Shown here: positions 34,036-42,822 of the stretch, one piece after another
Layout of the letters: every line of letters starts with the position of its first letter
Numbering within the stretch: position 1 is the first letter of the stretch
Assembly: GCA_964202965.1 (NCBI GenBank)
Contig: CAXNKG010000010.1
Span: 11,811-75,810, forward strand
Reading direction: 5' to 3'
Length of the DNA: 64,000 nt
DNA from: CAXNKG01 sp964202965
GTDB lineage: Bacteria > Acidobacteriota > Vicinamibacteria > Vicinamibacterales > UBA2999
Translations under genes and position numbers: made by a program
The notes under the pieces: generated by a model
The model's input: only the letters and a program-made list of their open reading frames with translations
What the model was told of the DNA's origin: nothing
Databases searched by the model: none

Positions 34036-35941
34036 GTTCGCGGCCGCCGGCGTCTTCATCGCGGCCGCCGGCTGGCGTGTGCTGACGTTCTCGGGATTCC
34101 AGAACGACCATTACGTGCATCTCGCCCGCGCCCAGCAGGTGGTGCTCGGGGACCTGCCCGTGCGCGACTTCGTCGATCCGGGAATGCCGTTGATGTACCT
34201 CACGTCCGCGGCGGCCTGGATCGTGGCTGGCGGATCCCCGGGCACGGAACTGCTGCTCGTCGCGCTCGGCTTCGCGATTGGTGCGGCATGCACCGTGGTC
34301 GTCGTGCACCGCCTGACGGGATCGGTGCTCGTGGCCATTGGCGCGGCCGCCCTGGAAGTGCTCATGGCCCCCCGCACCTACAGCTATCCGAAGGTCCTGC
34401 TCTATGCCCTGGCGGCCTGCGCGATTGTCGCCCTCGTGGAATCGCCGTCACGCTTGAGAGTGTGGTCCGCGGCGGCGATCGCCGCGGTGGCATTCCTGTT
34501 CAGACACGACCACGGGGTCTACATCGGCGTCGCAGCGGCCGTGGCCCTGCTGCTCGGCGGCTTTGGCGGCGGCCTTGGCAGCAACCTTCGCGCGAGCGCG
34601 ACGCGCGCCGCGCTCTTCGCCGGCGTCGCGGCGCTGCTGGTCGCACCGTGGCTCGGATTTGTGGCCTACCACCAGGGACTCCGTGACTACGTCGTATCAG
34701 GCCTGGCGTTCTCACGGGCCGAGGCGGAACGCAATCGCGGACCGCTGCAACTGCCTGCGCTCCGGCTTCCGCTCTCGGAGCTGGTGTCGGTGGCACCGCC
34801 GTTCCGGCCGAGGGCGCGGATCGAGTGGGTGCCGGGAATTCCGGATGCCACCCGGCAGCAACTGGAGACACGATACGGCCTCGAGCCGGCCGCCCTGGAT
34901 GAAGAGGGCGCAGCCCGTGACTACCACGCCAGGCACCTCTCGCCCGACGAGGTGCGCGCGCTGGCCGAAGACCCGAACGTCGGGGACGCCCAGGGCCTCG
35001 ATCGCTTCACGGAATGGTCGGACCGCGACGCGCTGATGGCACGGCTCTCCCCGGCGCGCGTCCGCGTCGGCCCGGGTTCGACGGTGCCGGACAACGAGTA
35101 CGTCTGGCTGCTGTATGTGTTCTACCTGCTCCCCTTCGTGTGCGTCGTGAGCGCGTGGCGGCGAGCGCGCAACGGGACTGCGGCGGCCGCCCACGAATGG
35201 CAGAGCATCGCGGCGCTGGCGGTGCTGGCGATGCTGGTGAACATGGGGCTGCTGCGCGGAACCCTGTCGGTGTGGCTGCCGGACGGAATCGCGCTCCCGG
35301 CCATACTCGGCGCCTGGCTCGTGGCTGCCATGTGGAACAGCCGCCGCGGGCGAATCGGCCTACGGGCCCTCGCCGTCGTCCTCGTGGCGCTGACGGCCGC
35401 CGCGGTCTGCCGCGCCGGGGACCTCGACTCGCAGATCGACCGCAGTGGTCTGCAATCGGGCCTTGGACCGAGGGTCGCCAGGCTGCACTCGCAACTGTGG
35501 GGCACGCATCGTGCCGCCGGCATGACGCCGAGCGGAGTGAGCAACGCCCTGCTGCCATTTTTTGAGTACCTGGCGCGCTGTACACACCGCGACGACCGGT
35601 TCCTGATGGCGCAGCTCTACCCGGATGTCTTCGTGCTGGCGGAGCGTGGATTCGCCGCCGGCCACGTGGCGTTTCTCGAGGGGTTCTACACCTCTGAGGC
35701 GGATCAGCAGCTGGCTCTCGCGCGGATGCAGCGCGAATCGGTACCGTTCGTCCTGCTCATTCGGAACCGTGAAGATGTGTTCCGGGACAATTTCGACCTC
35801 CTCCAGCGGCACATCGACGGGCGCTATCGGCTCATGGCGGACTTTCCAATCGAAGAGACAGATGCCGTGAACGCGTACGTCGACGCGACACGGGCGCCGC
35901 TCGGAACCGACCCCTCAACGGGGTGGCCCTGCTTTCAGTAG
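34007..35941 (+). CDS. GT39-like membrane glycosyltransferase, paralog family member B2
   Basis: This 644-residue protein is the closest match to B1 (26620): FSGFQNDHYVHLARAQQ, then GDLPVRDFVDPGMPLMYL, then FLFRHDHGVYIGV. The C-terminal soluble domain has YLARCTHRDDRF, and the protein ends GWPCFQ. The GTG at 34007 overlaps the preceding gene by 29 bp; no later start fits the first membrane span. It abuts the GT2-ankyrin gene exactly (TAG followed by ATG at 35942), an arrangement that suggests the GT2 protein makes its donor. Relative to B1 it has about 110 extra residues in the middle, between membrane blocks. Confidence 0.75.
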   Translation: MWTGTSKSSKFAAAGVFIAAAGWRVLTFSGFQNDHYVHLARAQQVVLGDLPVRDFVDPGMPLMYLTSAAAWIVAGGSPGTELLLVALGFAIGAACTVVVVHRLTGSVLVAIGAAALEVLMAPRTYSYPKVLLYALAACAIVALVESPSRLRVWSAAAIAAVAFLFRHDHGVYIGVAAAVALLLGGFGGGLGSNLRASATRAALFAGVAALLVAPWLGFVAYHQGLRDYVVSGLAFSRAEAERNRGPLQLPALRLPLSELVSVAPPFRPRARIEWVPGIPDATRQQLETRYGLEPAALDEEGAARDYHARHLSPDEVRALAEDPNVGDAQGLDRFTEWSDRDALMARLSPARVRVGPGSTVPDNEYVWLLYVFYLLPFVCVVSAWRRARNGTAAAAHEWQSIAALAVLAMLVNMGLLRGTLSVWLPDGIALPAILGAWLVAAMWNSRRGRIGLRALAVVLVALTAAAVCRAGDLDSQIDRSGLQSGLGPRVARLHSQLWGTHRAAGMTPSGVSNALLPFFEYLARCTHRDDRFLMAQLYPDVFVLAERGFAAGHVAFLEGFYTSEADQQLALARMQRESVPFVLLIRNREDVFRDNFDLLQRHIDGRYRLMADFPIEETDAVNAYVDATRAPLGTDPSTGWPCFQ

Positions 35942-37114
35942 ATGGACACCCCCCACTTCTCCCTGGTCATCCCCGCGTACAACGAGTCCGGCCGGCTGCG
36001 CCACACCCTTCAACAGTGCGTCGCGGCCCTCGACACACATCCGCCCGGGTGGGAAATCATCGTCGTCGACGATGGGAGCACCGACGACACCAGGATGGTC
36101 GCGGCGGAGGCAGCGGAACGGGACGCCCGGATCCGCGTGCTGGCGGCGCCGCATGGCGGGAAGGGGGCGGCGGTACGGCGGGGCATGCTGGAGGCGCGAG
36201 GCCGCTGGCGGTTCTTTGCCGACGCCGACCTCGCCGTCGGCCTGGAGCAGCTCCCACGTTTCTTTGAGGCCGATGGCGACGTCGTGATCGGATCCCGCGA
36301 GGCTCCGGGCGCGCGGCGGATCGGCGAACCGGTCTTCCGTCACCTGGTCGGACGCGCGTTCAACCTGATCGTGCGCCTGATTGCAGTACGAGGCATCCGG
36401 GACACACAGTGCGGCTACAAGTTGTTCTCAGCACGTGCGGCTGAGCTGCTGTTCCCCCTGTCGCGGCTCGACGGATTCGCCTTCGACGTCGAGCTGCTGT
36501 TCCTGGCGCGCCGCAACGGCTTGACAGTACGTGAGGTCCCCGTCACGTGGCACCATCGCACGGGCAGCCGCGTGCGGCTCCAGGCCGGCCTCATGGCCTT
36601 CGCGCAGGTCCTGCAGATTCGCGGGAACGACCTGCTTGGCCGGTATGATCGAGGGATGCGCTCGTCGCCACCGGCGAATCGTGTGCTGCCCGGATGGGTC
36701 ATGGCCGTTCCGCCGATGCTCGTGGCTGCCTTTGCGCTGCTGCTGGGCCTCGGCGTGCCGCCCGTGACTCGCTGGTTCTGGCCCGCGTCGGACACCAACA
36801 TCGTCGAAGCGGCGTTTGTCAGGGACGGCGCGCGCGTGCGCGTGCTCGCCGCGCGGGGTGCGTCGATCGATGACGCGCAGCGCGTGCGCCCGGGGCTGCT
36901 CGACAGCGACGACCCCCGGGTAATGACGCCGCTGGAGGCCGCGGTGCGCGGCCGAAGCGACGAAGTGGTCCGGGTTGTCCTCGAGCTCGGCGCGAAGGCT
37001 GACGCCGACGAAGCGAAGCGCCTGCAGTGCGTGGCGCTGGAGGAAGGCGTCGACGGTGCCGCTGCGCTGCTCGGCGAGGCGTTCGGGCTGGCGGCTCCTT
37101 CCTGCGGTCAATAA
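35942..37114 (+). CDS. GT2 glycosyltransferase with membrane span and ankyrin-like C-terminus
   Basis: Residues 1-235 are a polyprenyl-phosphate-sugar synthase-type GT2: FSLVIPAYNESGRLRHTL, IIVVDDGSTDDTRMV, HGGKGAAVRRGML, FFADADLAVGLEQL, TQCGYKLFSARAAELLFPL. A hydrophobic span follows (about 250-272, VMAVPPMLVAAFALLLGLG). The last 115 residues contain a degenerate ankyrin pattern (VMTPLEAAVRGRSDEVVRVV, LELGAKADADEA). A GT2 enzyme joined to an extracytoplasmic ankyrin-like tail is unusual. An internal ATG at 36657 preceded by GAGG might allow separate expression of the tail. The gene follows the B2 stop with no gap. Confidence 0.78.
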   Translation: MDTPHFSLVIPAYNESGRLRHTLQQCVAALDTHPPGWEIIVVDDGSTDDTRMVAAEAAERDARIRVLAAPHGGKGAAVRRGMLEARGRWRFFADADLAVGLEQLPRFFEADGDVVIGSREAPGARRIGEPVFRHLVGRAFNLIVRLIAVRGIRDTQCGYKLFSARAAELLFPLSRLDGFAFDVELLFLARRNGLTVREVPVTWHHRTGSRVRLQAGLMAFAQVLQIRGNDLLGRYDRGMRSSPPANRVLPGWVMAVPPMLVAAFALLLGLGVPPVTRWFWPASDTNIVEAAFVRDGARVRVLAARGASIDDAQRVRPGLLDSDDPRVMTPLEAAVRGRSDEVVRVVLELGAKADADEAKRLQCVALEEGVDGAAALLGEAFGLAAPSCGQ

Positions 37115-37150
37115 CGCCGCGCGACCATCCCTCATGGAAACGGAACGGTA

Positions 37151-38131
37151 ATGGACACCATGTCGACAGTGAAGCGGATGACGGCGCCATATGAGCGCAA
37201 GGCGCTCGTCAGGCCCAACCTTGCGTACTACATGTGGCGGTTCGTCGGGAACGGCAGGCGTGCTGCCCTGAAACTCGCCTCCCGGCCGCGGCATACTGAC
37301 GCGCGCGGGATCGCGCGAGAGCTCCTGAAACAGGGGATATCGGTGGCCCCGTCCTCCCGGTTCCTCAGTGATGAAGGATCCGCGGCCCTGGCGGTGGCGG
37401 CCGCCGAGATCATCGCGCAGAGCCGCAGCGAAGACGTGCAGGCGATTGTCGCCGGGACGCGCGCCGCCTCGCACGGCAAGAAGGCCTTCCTCGTTGACCT
37501 GGTCCGGCAGGGGCGGCTGCCGGCGGATTCCCCGCTGCTGAAGGTCGCGCTCGACGTGAAGCTGCTGGAGATCGTCGCGTCGTATCTCGGCCTGTGGCCG
37601 TGCCTGCACGCGGTCGCCGGCTGGCTCAACTACTCGACGGACACGCCGGCTGAAACGTCCCAGCTGTGGCACCGTGACCCTGAGGATCTCAAGCTCGTCA
37701 AGGTCTTCATCTACCTGGAGGATGTGGAAGAGGCGCAGGGTCCGTTTACCTATATTCCGAACACGCAGCCTTTCGGCTCCCGCGCGCCGCAGGCGCTCAA
37801 GTGCCAGGCGAAACGAGTCGATGACGAGCGCATGCGGCGGTTCTTCTCGCCCGAGCGCTGGCGGGTCTGCACGGGACCGGCTGGAACGATGATCCTGGCC
37901 GATACGGTGGGGTTCCACCGCGGAGGCAAACCGACGACAGGTACCCGCCTGCTCGTCACGTTTACCTACACGTCCGCGGTTGCCTTCGTCGAGCGATCGG
38001 TGGGCGTGACCACGATGCCGACCTGGATCTCGACCGGGATCCAGCGCTACGCCATCGAGCCGGCCGTGCGGGGCTCCGCCTCGGCGACTGGAAAACGCGC
38101 GCGGACGGCAGCGCCCGACGCCTCAGCCTGA
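37151..38131 (+). CDS. Phytanoyl-CoA dioxygenase (PhyH) family protein
   Basis: This 326-residue protein looks like a 2-oxoglutarate/Fe(II) dioxygenase of the PhyH group. The iron-binding HxD is in SQLWHRDPEDLKLVKVF, the distal His in DTVGFHRGGKP, and an Arg that would bind 2-oxoglutarate follows in TGTRLLVTF. FIYLEDVEEAQGPFTYIPN is the common strand between them. Start ATG at 37151; MSTVKRM 9 bp later is an alternative. PhyH proteins hydroxylate many small molecules; here a sugar, lipid or carrier modification in glycan assembly is plausible but unproven. Confidence 0.82.
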   Translation: MDTMSTVKRMTAPYERKALVRPNLAYYMWRFVGNGRRAALKLASRPRHTDARGIARELLKQGISVAPSSRFLSDEGSAALAVAAAEIIAQSRSEDVQAIVAGTRAASHGKKAFLVDLVRQGRLPADSPLLKVALDVKLLEIVASYLGLWPCLHAVAGWLNYSTDTPAETSQLWHRDPEDLKLVKVFIYLEDVEEAQGPFTYIPNTQPFGSRAPQALKCQAKRVDDERMRRFFSPERWRVCTGPAGTMILADTVGFHRGGKPTTGTRLLVTFTYTSAVAFVERSVGVTTMPTWISTGIQRYAIEPAVRGSASATGKRARTAAPDASA

Positions 38132-38206
38132 CGAATCGAGAGCCAGACTCTGACCGCCCCGCACGCCCGCGCGACTCGTACCTTCCCGATCATCGTCGCG
38201 ACGGTA

Positions 38207-39814
38207 GTGGCCACCGTGCTCGTCCTCACGGCTGAGACCCAGCTGTACGATTCGAACTTCGTCTCGCTGTGGGAGGGCGCGGCGCTGTTGGCCGGCGATC
38301 ATCCGTACCGGGATTTCTACGAATGGGGTGCGCCCCTGGGCGCGTACGCCTCGGCAGGCATGCAAGTGCTCGTCGGTTACCGCCTTATCGGCGAGTTCCT
38401 CCTGCAGTGGACGTGTATCGTCCTCGGCGTCGTGATCGCGTTCCGGCTCGGCCAGCGGCTGTGCCCCTCGGTGTTCCCGCTGGCGATCATGCTGGTCATC
38501 ACCGCGATCATCCTCGCATTCACGCCGACGTACCACTACTCGAAGCTCTTCTTCCTGCCGCTCCTGGTGTGGCTCTCGTGGTCGTACATCGAGCGTCCAG
38601 AAGCTCGGCGCAGTGCGATTTTCGGAGCCGCCACAGCGGTCGCCTTTCTCTTCAGGCACGACTACGGTGTGTACGCCGGCAGCGCATTTCTCCTTGCGCT
38701 GGCGCTCGCCCGCCTCGCGGAACGCGAATCTCGCCGCCTGCGGTCGGTGGCCGGCGACGTGGCTGCGTACGGGATCGCGTGCGGCCTGCTCGTGCTCTCA
38801 TGGGCCGCAGTCGTCCAGGCGAACGAGGGGCTCCTGGACTTCGTCCGGATGCGCGGGACCCTCTTCCAAAGGGAGCATCAGAGCGGCTTCTTCTACATGG
38901 TGCTCGCCCAGGTAAACCCGGTCGCCACCGTCTCGGCCTGGCTGGCGTCAGGAGAAGCGCCTCGCGAAGCAACGAACCAGAGCGCGATCTGGATTCAGCA
39001 AATGGCGCTGCTCGTCCCGCTGCTGCTGCTCGGAAGCGCCGCCCTGACCGTTCGCCGCGCGCGGTACAGGCTCGAGGCGGTGCCGGTCGACACCTGGCTC
39101 ATAGCTTCCGCAGCCACATTCCTGATCCTCGTCGATTCATTTCTGCTACGGGAGGCGCCGTATGTGGTGACCGTGGCGCCCATGACGGCCGCGCTCAGCG
39201 CGCGGTTCCTTGCGGCGCGGCAGCCTGTGCTGCGGATCTGCGCTGCCGCCGTGGTCGCGCTCACCGCTACGGCGGCCGTCATGTGGACGCGCGACCTTCC
39301 GCTTTACCGGCCGTCAGAAGTCCTGGCGTCGTTCCCGGGCGCCGTCGACCAGTTGTTCGCGTCGCCGCCGGTCTCGGCGACCGCCCCGCTGGACGGCAAC
39401 CCTGCGCTGTCGCTCCAGTACCTCCACGACTGCACGGCGCCAGGCGATCGAGTGCTCGTCACCGGATCGACGCCGTTTCAGGTCCCGTACTATGCCCGTC
39501 GCCCCGTTGCGGGTGGCCATCTCTACTGGCACCATGGGTGGCGTGCCGATGCGGCCCACGAACAGCAGTTGCTATCGCTGCTCGAACGGCAGTCCGTCCC
39601 GTTCGCCTTCTCCACGACCGATCCAATTCTGGACTACCTGAAACGGTATCCGCGAATTCGGGAACACCTCTCGGCGAACTACGTGGAACTCGAAGGAAGC
39701 GGGGGCCGGCTACTGATCGATTCCCGGCGGCAGGCAACCGGCACCTACGGCGCTGGACGTTTTCCCTGCTTTGCCGGCGGGGACCGGGCCGGCGCGATCA
39801 GCTCCGGCCCTTGA
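38207..39814 (+). CDS. GT39-like membrane glycosyltransferase, paralog family member A3
   Basis: This protein has LYDSNFVSLWEGAALL, GDHPYRDFYEWGAPL, FLFRHDYGVYAG, YLHDCTAPGDRVLVTGSTP and GRFPCFAGG near its end, so it is the third A-type paralog. From the GTG at 38207 it has 535 residues, but this start cuts the first membrane span. In-frame sequence back to 38150 (a CTG preceded by GAGAG) would restore TFPIIVATVVATVLVL, a full span, so a non-canonical start is possible. Sixteen extra residues follow the PCF motif, unlike the other copies. It ends convergently, overlapping smpB by 17 bp. Confidence 0.75.
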   Translation: MATVLVLTAETQLYDSNFVSLWEGAALLAGDHPYRDFYEWGAPLGAYASAGMQVLVGYRLIGEFLLQWTCIVLGVVIAFRLGQRLCPSVFPLAIMLVITAIILAFTPTYHYSKLFFLPLLVWLSWSYIERPEARRSAIFGAATAVAFLFRHDYGVYAGSAFLLALALARLAERESRRLRSVAGDVAAYGIACGLLVLSWAAVVQANEGLLDFVRMRGTLFQREHQSGFFYMVLAQVNPVATVSAWLASGEAPREATNQSAIWIQQMALLVPLLLLGSAALTVRRARYRLEAVPVDTWLIASAATFLILVDSFLLREAPYVVTVAPMTAALSARFLAARQPVLRICAAAVVALTATAAVMWTRDLPLYRPSEVLASFPGAVDQLFASPPVSATAPLDGNPALSLQYLHDCTAPGDRVLVTGSTPFQVPYYARRPVAGGHLYWHHGWRADAAHEQQLLSLLERQSVPFAFSTTDPILDYLKRYPRIREHLSANYVELEGSGGRLLIDSRRQATGTYGAGRFPCFAGGDRAGAISSGP

Positions 39815-40274
39815 CGGCCGCGCGCGTCTCGCGATCGATGTCACGGCGGCGCAACGTTTCACGCTTGTCGTGGGCCTGCTTCCCCTTGGCGAGCGCCAGA
39901 AGCACCTTCACGCGGCCCTTCTTGAAGTGCATCTCGAGCGGCACAAGCGTCAGACCCTTTTCGACGGTGCGGCCGATCAGCTTCCGGATCTCGTGGCGAT
40001 GCAGCAGGAGCTTGCGCTGCCGCATTTCGGCGTGCTCCGCGTACCCACGATGGCTGTAGGGGCTGATGTGCACGTTCATGAGCCACACTTCCCCATCGCC
40101 GACCCGGGCATAGCTGTCCCGGAGATTCACGCGACCCTCGCGAATGGCCTTCACCTCCGTACCGAGCAGCGCCAGCCCCGCCTCCCACGTTTCGAGCACG
40201 TGGTAGTCATGGCGGGCCTTGCGGTTCTCGGCAATGAGGCGGTGCGCCTGCTCGCGCTCGCTCTTGTCGGCCAC
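39798..40274 (-). CDS. smpB: SsrA-binding protein SmpB
   Basis: SmpB binds tmRNA and helps it rescue ribosomes stalled on broken messages. The 158-residue protein has the family body: RKARHDYHVLETWEAGLALL, GTEVKAIREGRVNLRDSY, NVHISPYSHRGYAEH, RKLLLHRHEIRKLIG and LVPLEMHFKKGRVKV, with the basic C-terminal tail GKQAHDKRETLRRRD. Length and motifs are normal. The tmRNA gene itself is not in the window. The gene marks the switch from the glycan region to housekeeping genes and converges with the A3 membrane gene (17 bp overlap). Confidence 0.96.
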   Translation of the reverse strand: MADKSEREQAHRLIAENRKARHDYHVLETWEAGLALLGTEVKAIREGRVNLRDSYARVGDGEVWLMNVHISPYSHRGYAEHAEMRQRKLLLHRHEIRKLIGRTVEKGLTLVPLEMHFKKGRVKVLLALAKGKQAHDKRETLRRRDIDRETRAAVKGRS

Positions 40275-40318
40275 GGTGGGATCGTACTATGTATGACTAT
40301 CGGTACAATTGAGGCTTC

Positions 40319-41107
40319 ATGAGCATCGACTCGCCTGCCGGCGCCGCTGGTCCGTTGCGATACCCTGATTTCCTCATCATTGGCGCGCCGAAGTGCGGGA
40401 CGTCCTGGCTGCAGGGCGCGCTCGGCCAGCACCCGAACGTCATCGTCGTCCCGGACGAAATCGAGTACTTTTCCTCGAACTTCAAGAAGCAGCCGCTCGA
40501 GTGGTACTCGAGCCTCTTCGAGGAACGGGTGCGCGAAGAGGCACCCCGGAAGGCGACGCCGTTCCTCGTCGGCGAGAAGAGCGCGCGCTACTGCTCGGTG
40601 CCCCAGGAACAGATCCGCGTCGTGCACAGGCTGTTGCCGGACGCCCGCCTGGTCCTGATGACGCGCGACCCGGTGGATCGCCACTGGGCGCACGCCAAGC
40701 AGTATTTCTCGAAGCCGCGCATCGCGGAGCGCGAGGGCGGCGACGTGCTGACGGTGCGGCGCGAGCGGCTGTTCGACTTCATGACGCGCAGCCGTTTTCT
40801 TGGCAACTTCGCGACGATGATCGGCAACTGGACCGCGGTCTACCCGCCCGGGCAGCTGCTCCTCGTCTCGCAGGAATTCGCCGCCGCCAATCCCCGCGAG
40901 GCCTACGACGCGGTGCTCACGTTCTTCGGCCTGCCCACCGACTATGACCCGGACCCCATCCGGCTGCTGCGCAAGAAGCGCAACAGCGGCCCCACGATCG
41001 AGATGCCCGCCGACGTCAGGGAGTTCCTGGAGTCGCTCTTCCCGGTGGAACGGCAGGAGCTTCGTGACTTGATGGCCGGCCAGGGCATCATCCAGGCGAG
41101 CCGATGA
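40319..41107 (+). CDS. Sulfotransferase family protein
   Basis: The 262-residue protein has the PAPS-binding 5'-phosphosulfate loop in FLIIGAPKCGTSWLQGAL (about 18-35) and the 3'-phosphate element ARLVLMTRDPVDRHWAHAKQ. It thus transfers sulfate from PAPS to an acceptor, most often a carbohydrate or lipid. ATG start at 40319, divergent from smpB and 11 bp upstream of nadE. Sulfation of the surface glycan made by the neighbouring region is a reasonable inference. No signal peptide is visible. Confidence 0.88.
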   Translation: MSIDSPAGAAGPLRYPDFLIIGAPKCGTSWLQGALGQHPNVIVVPDEIEYFSSNFKKQPLEWYSSLFEERVREEAPRKATPFLVGEKSARYCSVPQEQIRVVHRLLPDARLVLMTRDPVDRHWAHAKQYFSKPRIAEREGGDVLTVRRERLFDFMTRSRFLGNFATMIGNWTAVYPPGQLLLVSQEFAAANPREAYDAVLTFFGLPTDYDPDPIRLLRKKRNSGPTIEMPADVREFLESLFPVERQELRDLMAGQGIIQASR

Positions 41108-41117
41108 CGGGGCGCCG

Positions 41118-42782
41118 GTGACATCCAGCGCCTCCGGGCTCGGGATTGCCCTGGCACAACTCAACCCCACCGTCGGCGATGTGGCGGGCAACGCCGCCCT
41201 GATGCGCCGCGCGCGGGATGAGGCCGCCGCGCAAGGTGCGGATCTCGTCGTGTGCAGTGAACTGGCGCTGGTCGGCTACCCCCCTGAAGATCTCGTCCTT
41301 CGCCCGGCATTTGTGGATGCGGCGGCGGCCGTCCTCGGCGAACTGGAACGGGAGAGCCGCTCGACGCCGATCGGACTGGTGGTCACGCTGCCGTGGCGAC
41401 ATGAGGGGCGCCTCCATAACGCCGCGGCGCTGGTCGCCGGCGGGCGCACGGAATTCCGATTCAAACACGAACTGCCGAATTACGGCGTATTCGACGAGAA
41501 GCGCGTGTTCGCGCCAGGTCCGCTGCCGGACCCCGTCGATTTTCGCGGCGTGCGCATCGGCCTTCCCATCTGCGAGGATGTCTGGTCCCCCGCGTGCGCG
41601 GCGCGACTGGCGAACGCCGGCGCGGAACTGCTGCTCGTCCCGAACGGTTCGCCGTTCGAAGTCGACAAGTTTCATCAGCGTCTCGACCTCGTGCGAAGCC
41701 GCGTGTCCGAGACCGGCCTTCCCATCGCCTACGTCAACCAGGCCGGGGGCCAGGATGAACTCGTCTTCGATGGCGGCTCCTTCGTCATCAATGCCGATCA
41801 ATCGCTCGCCGTCATTCTCCCGTTCTGGCGCGAGTCGCTGACGTTGACGCGATGGACTCGGCAGAACGGCCGCTACACGTGTGACGGCCAGGCCTCCTGG
41901 AACGGCAGTGAGCGACCAGCTTCCGTCTACAACGCGATGCTGATCGGGCTTCGTGATTACGTCCGGAAGAACGGATTCCCTGGAATCGTGCTGGGCCTGT
42001 CGGGCGGCATCGACTCAGCGCTGACCGCCGTCGTGGCCGTTGATGCCCTCGGTCCCTCGCGCGTCCGGGGCGTGCGGCTCCCGTCGCGCTTCACGAGCGA
42101 CGCGAGCATGACCGACGCAGAGGAGACGGCGTCGCTGCTCGGCATCCGGCTCGACACGCTCGCGATTGGCGCGCCCGTCGCCGCGGTCGAGGCCACGCTC
42201 GCTCCTGTCTTTACCGGACAGGCGCCCGGCGTCGCCGAGGAAAACGTTCAGGCGCGCATCCGCGGCGTGCTGCTGATGGCGCTGTCGAACAAGTTCAGCG
42301 AGCTGCTGGTGACGACGGGCAACAAATCGGAGATGTCGGTGGGCTATGCCACGCTCTACGGCGACATGTGCGGCGGCTACTCGGTCCTGAAGGATATCTA
42401 CAAGACCGAGGTGTACCGCCTGGCACGATGGCGCAACGAGCATCGTCCCGACGGCGCGCTCGGTCCCGGCGGACGTGTCGTTCCGGAATCGTCACTGACC
42501 AGGGCGCCGACCGCGGAGCTGCGACCCAACCAGACCGACCAGGACACGCTGCCGCCGTACGAAGACCTCGATGCCGTGCTCGAGGGGCTTGTTGAAGAGG
42601 AATTAAGCGTCGACGCGCTGGCCGCGCGCGGATTCGCCCGGGAGATGGTGGTGCGCGTGCAGCGATTGCTCTATTCGGCGGAATACAAGCGCCGCCAGGC
42701 GCCGCCGGGCGTCAAGATTACACGCCGCAGCTTCGGACGCGATCGGCGCTACCCGGTGACCAACGCCTTCCGCGAGCGCTGA
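41118..42782 (+). CDS. nadE: Glutamine-dependent NAD+ synthetase
   Basis: The enzyme makes NAD+ from deamido-NAD+, ATP and glutamine. The N-terminal nitrilase-type glutaminase domain (1-260) contains VVCSELALVGYPPEDLVL, the lysine region FRFKHELPNYGVFDEKR and the nucleophile in GLPICEDVWSP (about Cys152). The C-terminal synthetase domain has the ATP-binding PP-loop LGLSGGIDSALTAVVAV (about 293-309) and TGNKSEMSVGYATLYGD. The 554-residue length is normal. GTG start at 41118. It lies just after the sulfotransferase gene and may be co-transcribed with it. Confidence 0.95.
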   Translation: MTSSASGLGIALAQLNPTVGDVAGNAALMRRARDEAAAQGADLVVCSELALVGYPPEDLVLRPAFVDAAAAVLGELERESRSTPIGLVVTLPWRHEGRLHNAAALVAGGRTEFRFKHELPNYGVFDEKRVFAPGPLPDPVDFRGVRIGLPICEDVWSPACAARLANAGAELLLVPNGSPFEVDKFHQRLDLVRSRVSETGLPIAYVNQAGGQDELVFDGGSFVINADQSLAVILPFWRESLTLTRWTRQNGRYTCDGQASWNGSERPASVYNAMLIGLRDYVRKNGFPGIVLGLSGGIDSALTAVVAVDALGPSRVRGVRLPSRFTSDASMTDAEETASLLGIRLDTLAIGAPVAAVEATLAPVFTGQAPGVAEENVQARIRGVLLMALSNKFSELLVTTGNKSEMSVGYATLYGDMCGGYSVLKDIYKTEVYRLARWRNEHRPDGALGPGGRVVPESSLTRAPTAELRPNQTDQDTLPPYEDLDAVLEGLVEEELSVDALAARGFAREMVVRVQRLLYSAEYKRRQAPPGVKITRRSFGRDRRYPVTNAFRER

Positions 42783-42822
42783 GACCGCTGGGCCCGCGCC
42801 GTAGTGGCCTCCATCGCGACGG

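Noticed and set aside
38269..40059. 596-codon plus-strand frame over A3 and smpB
   Set aside because: It overlaps A3 in another register and runs antisense through smpB; no domain is visible.
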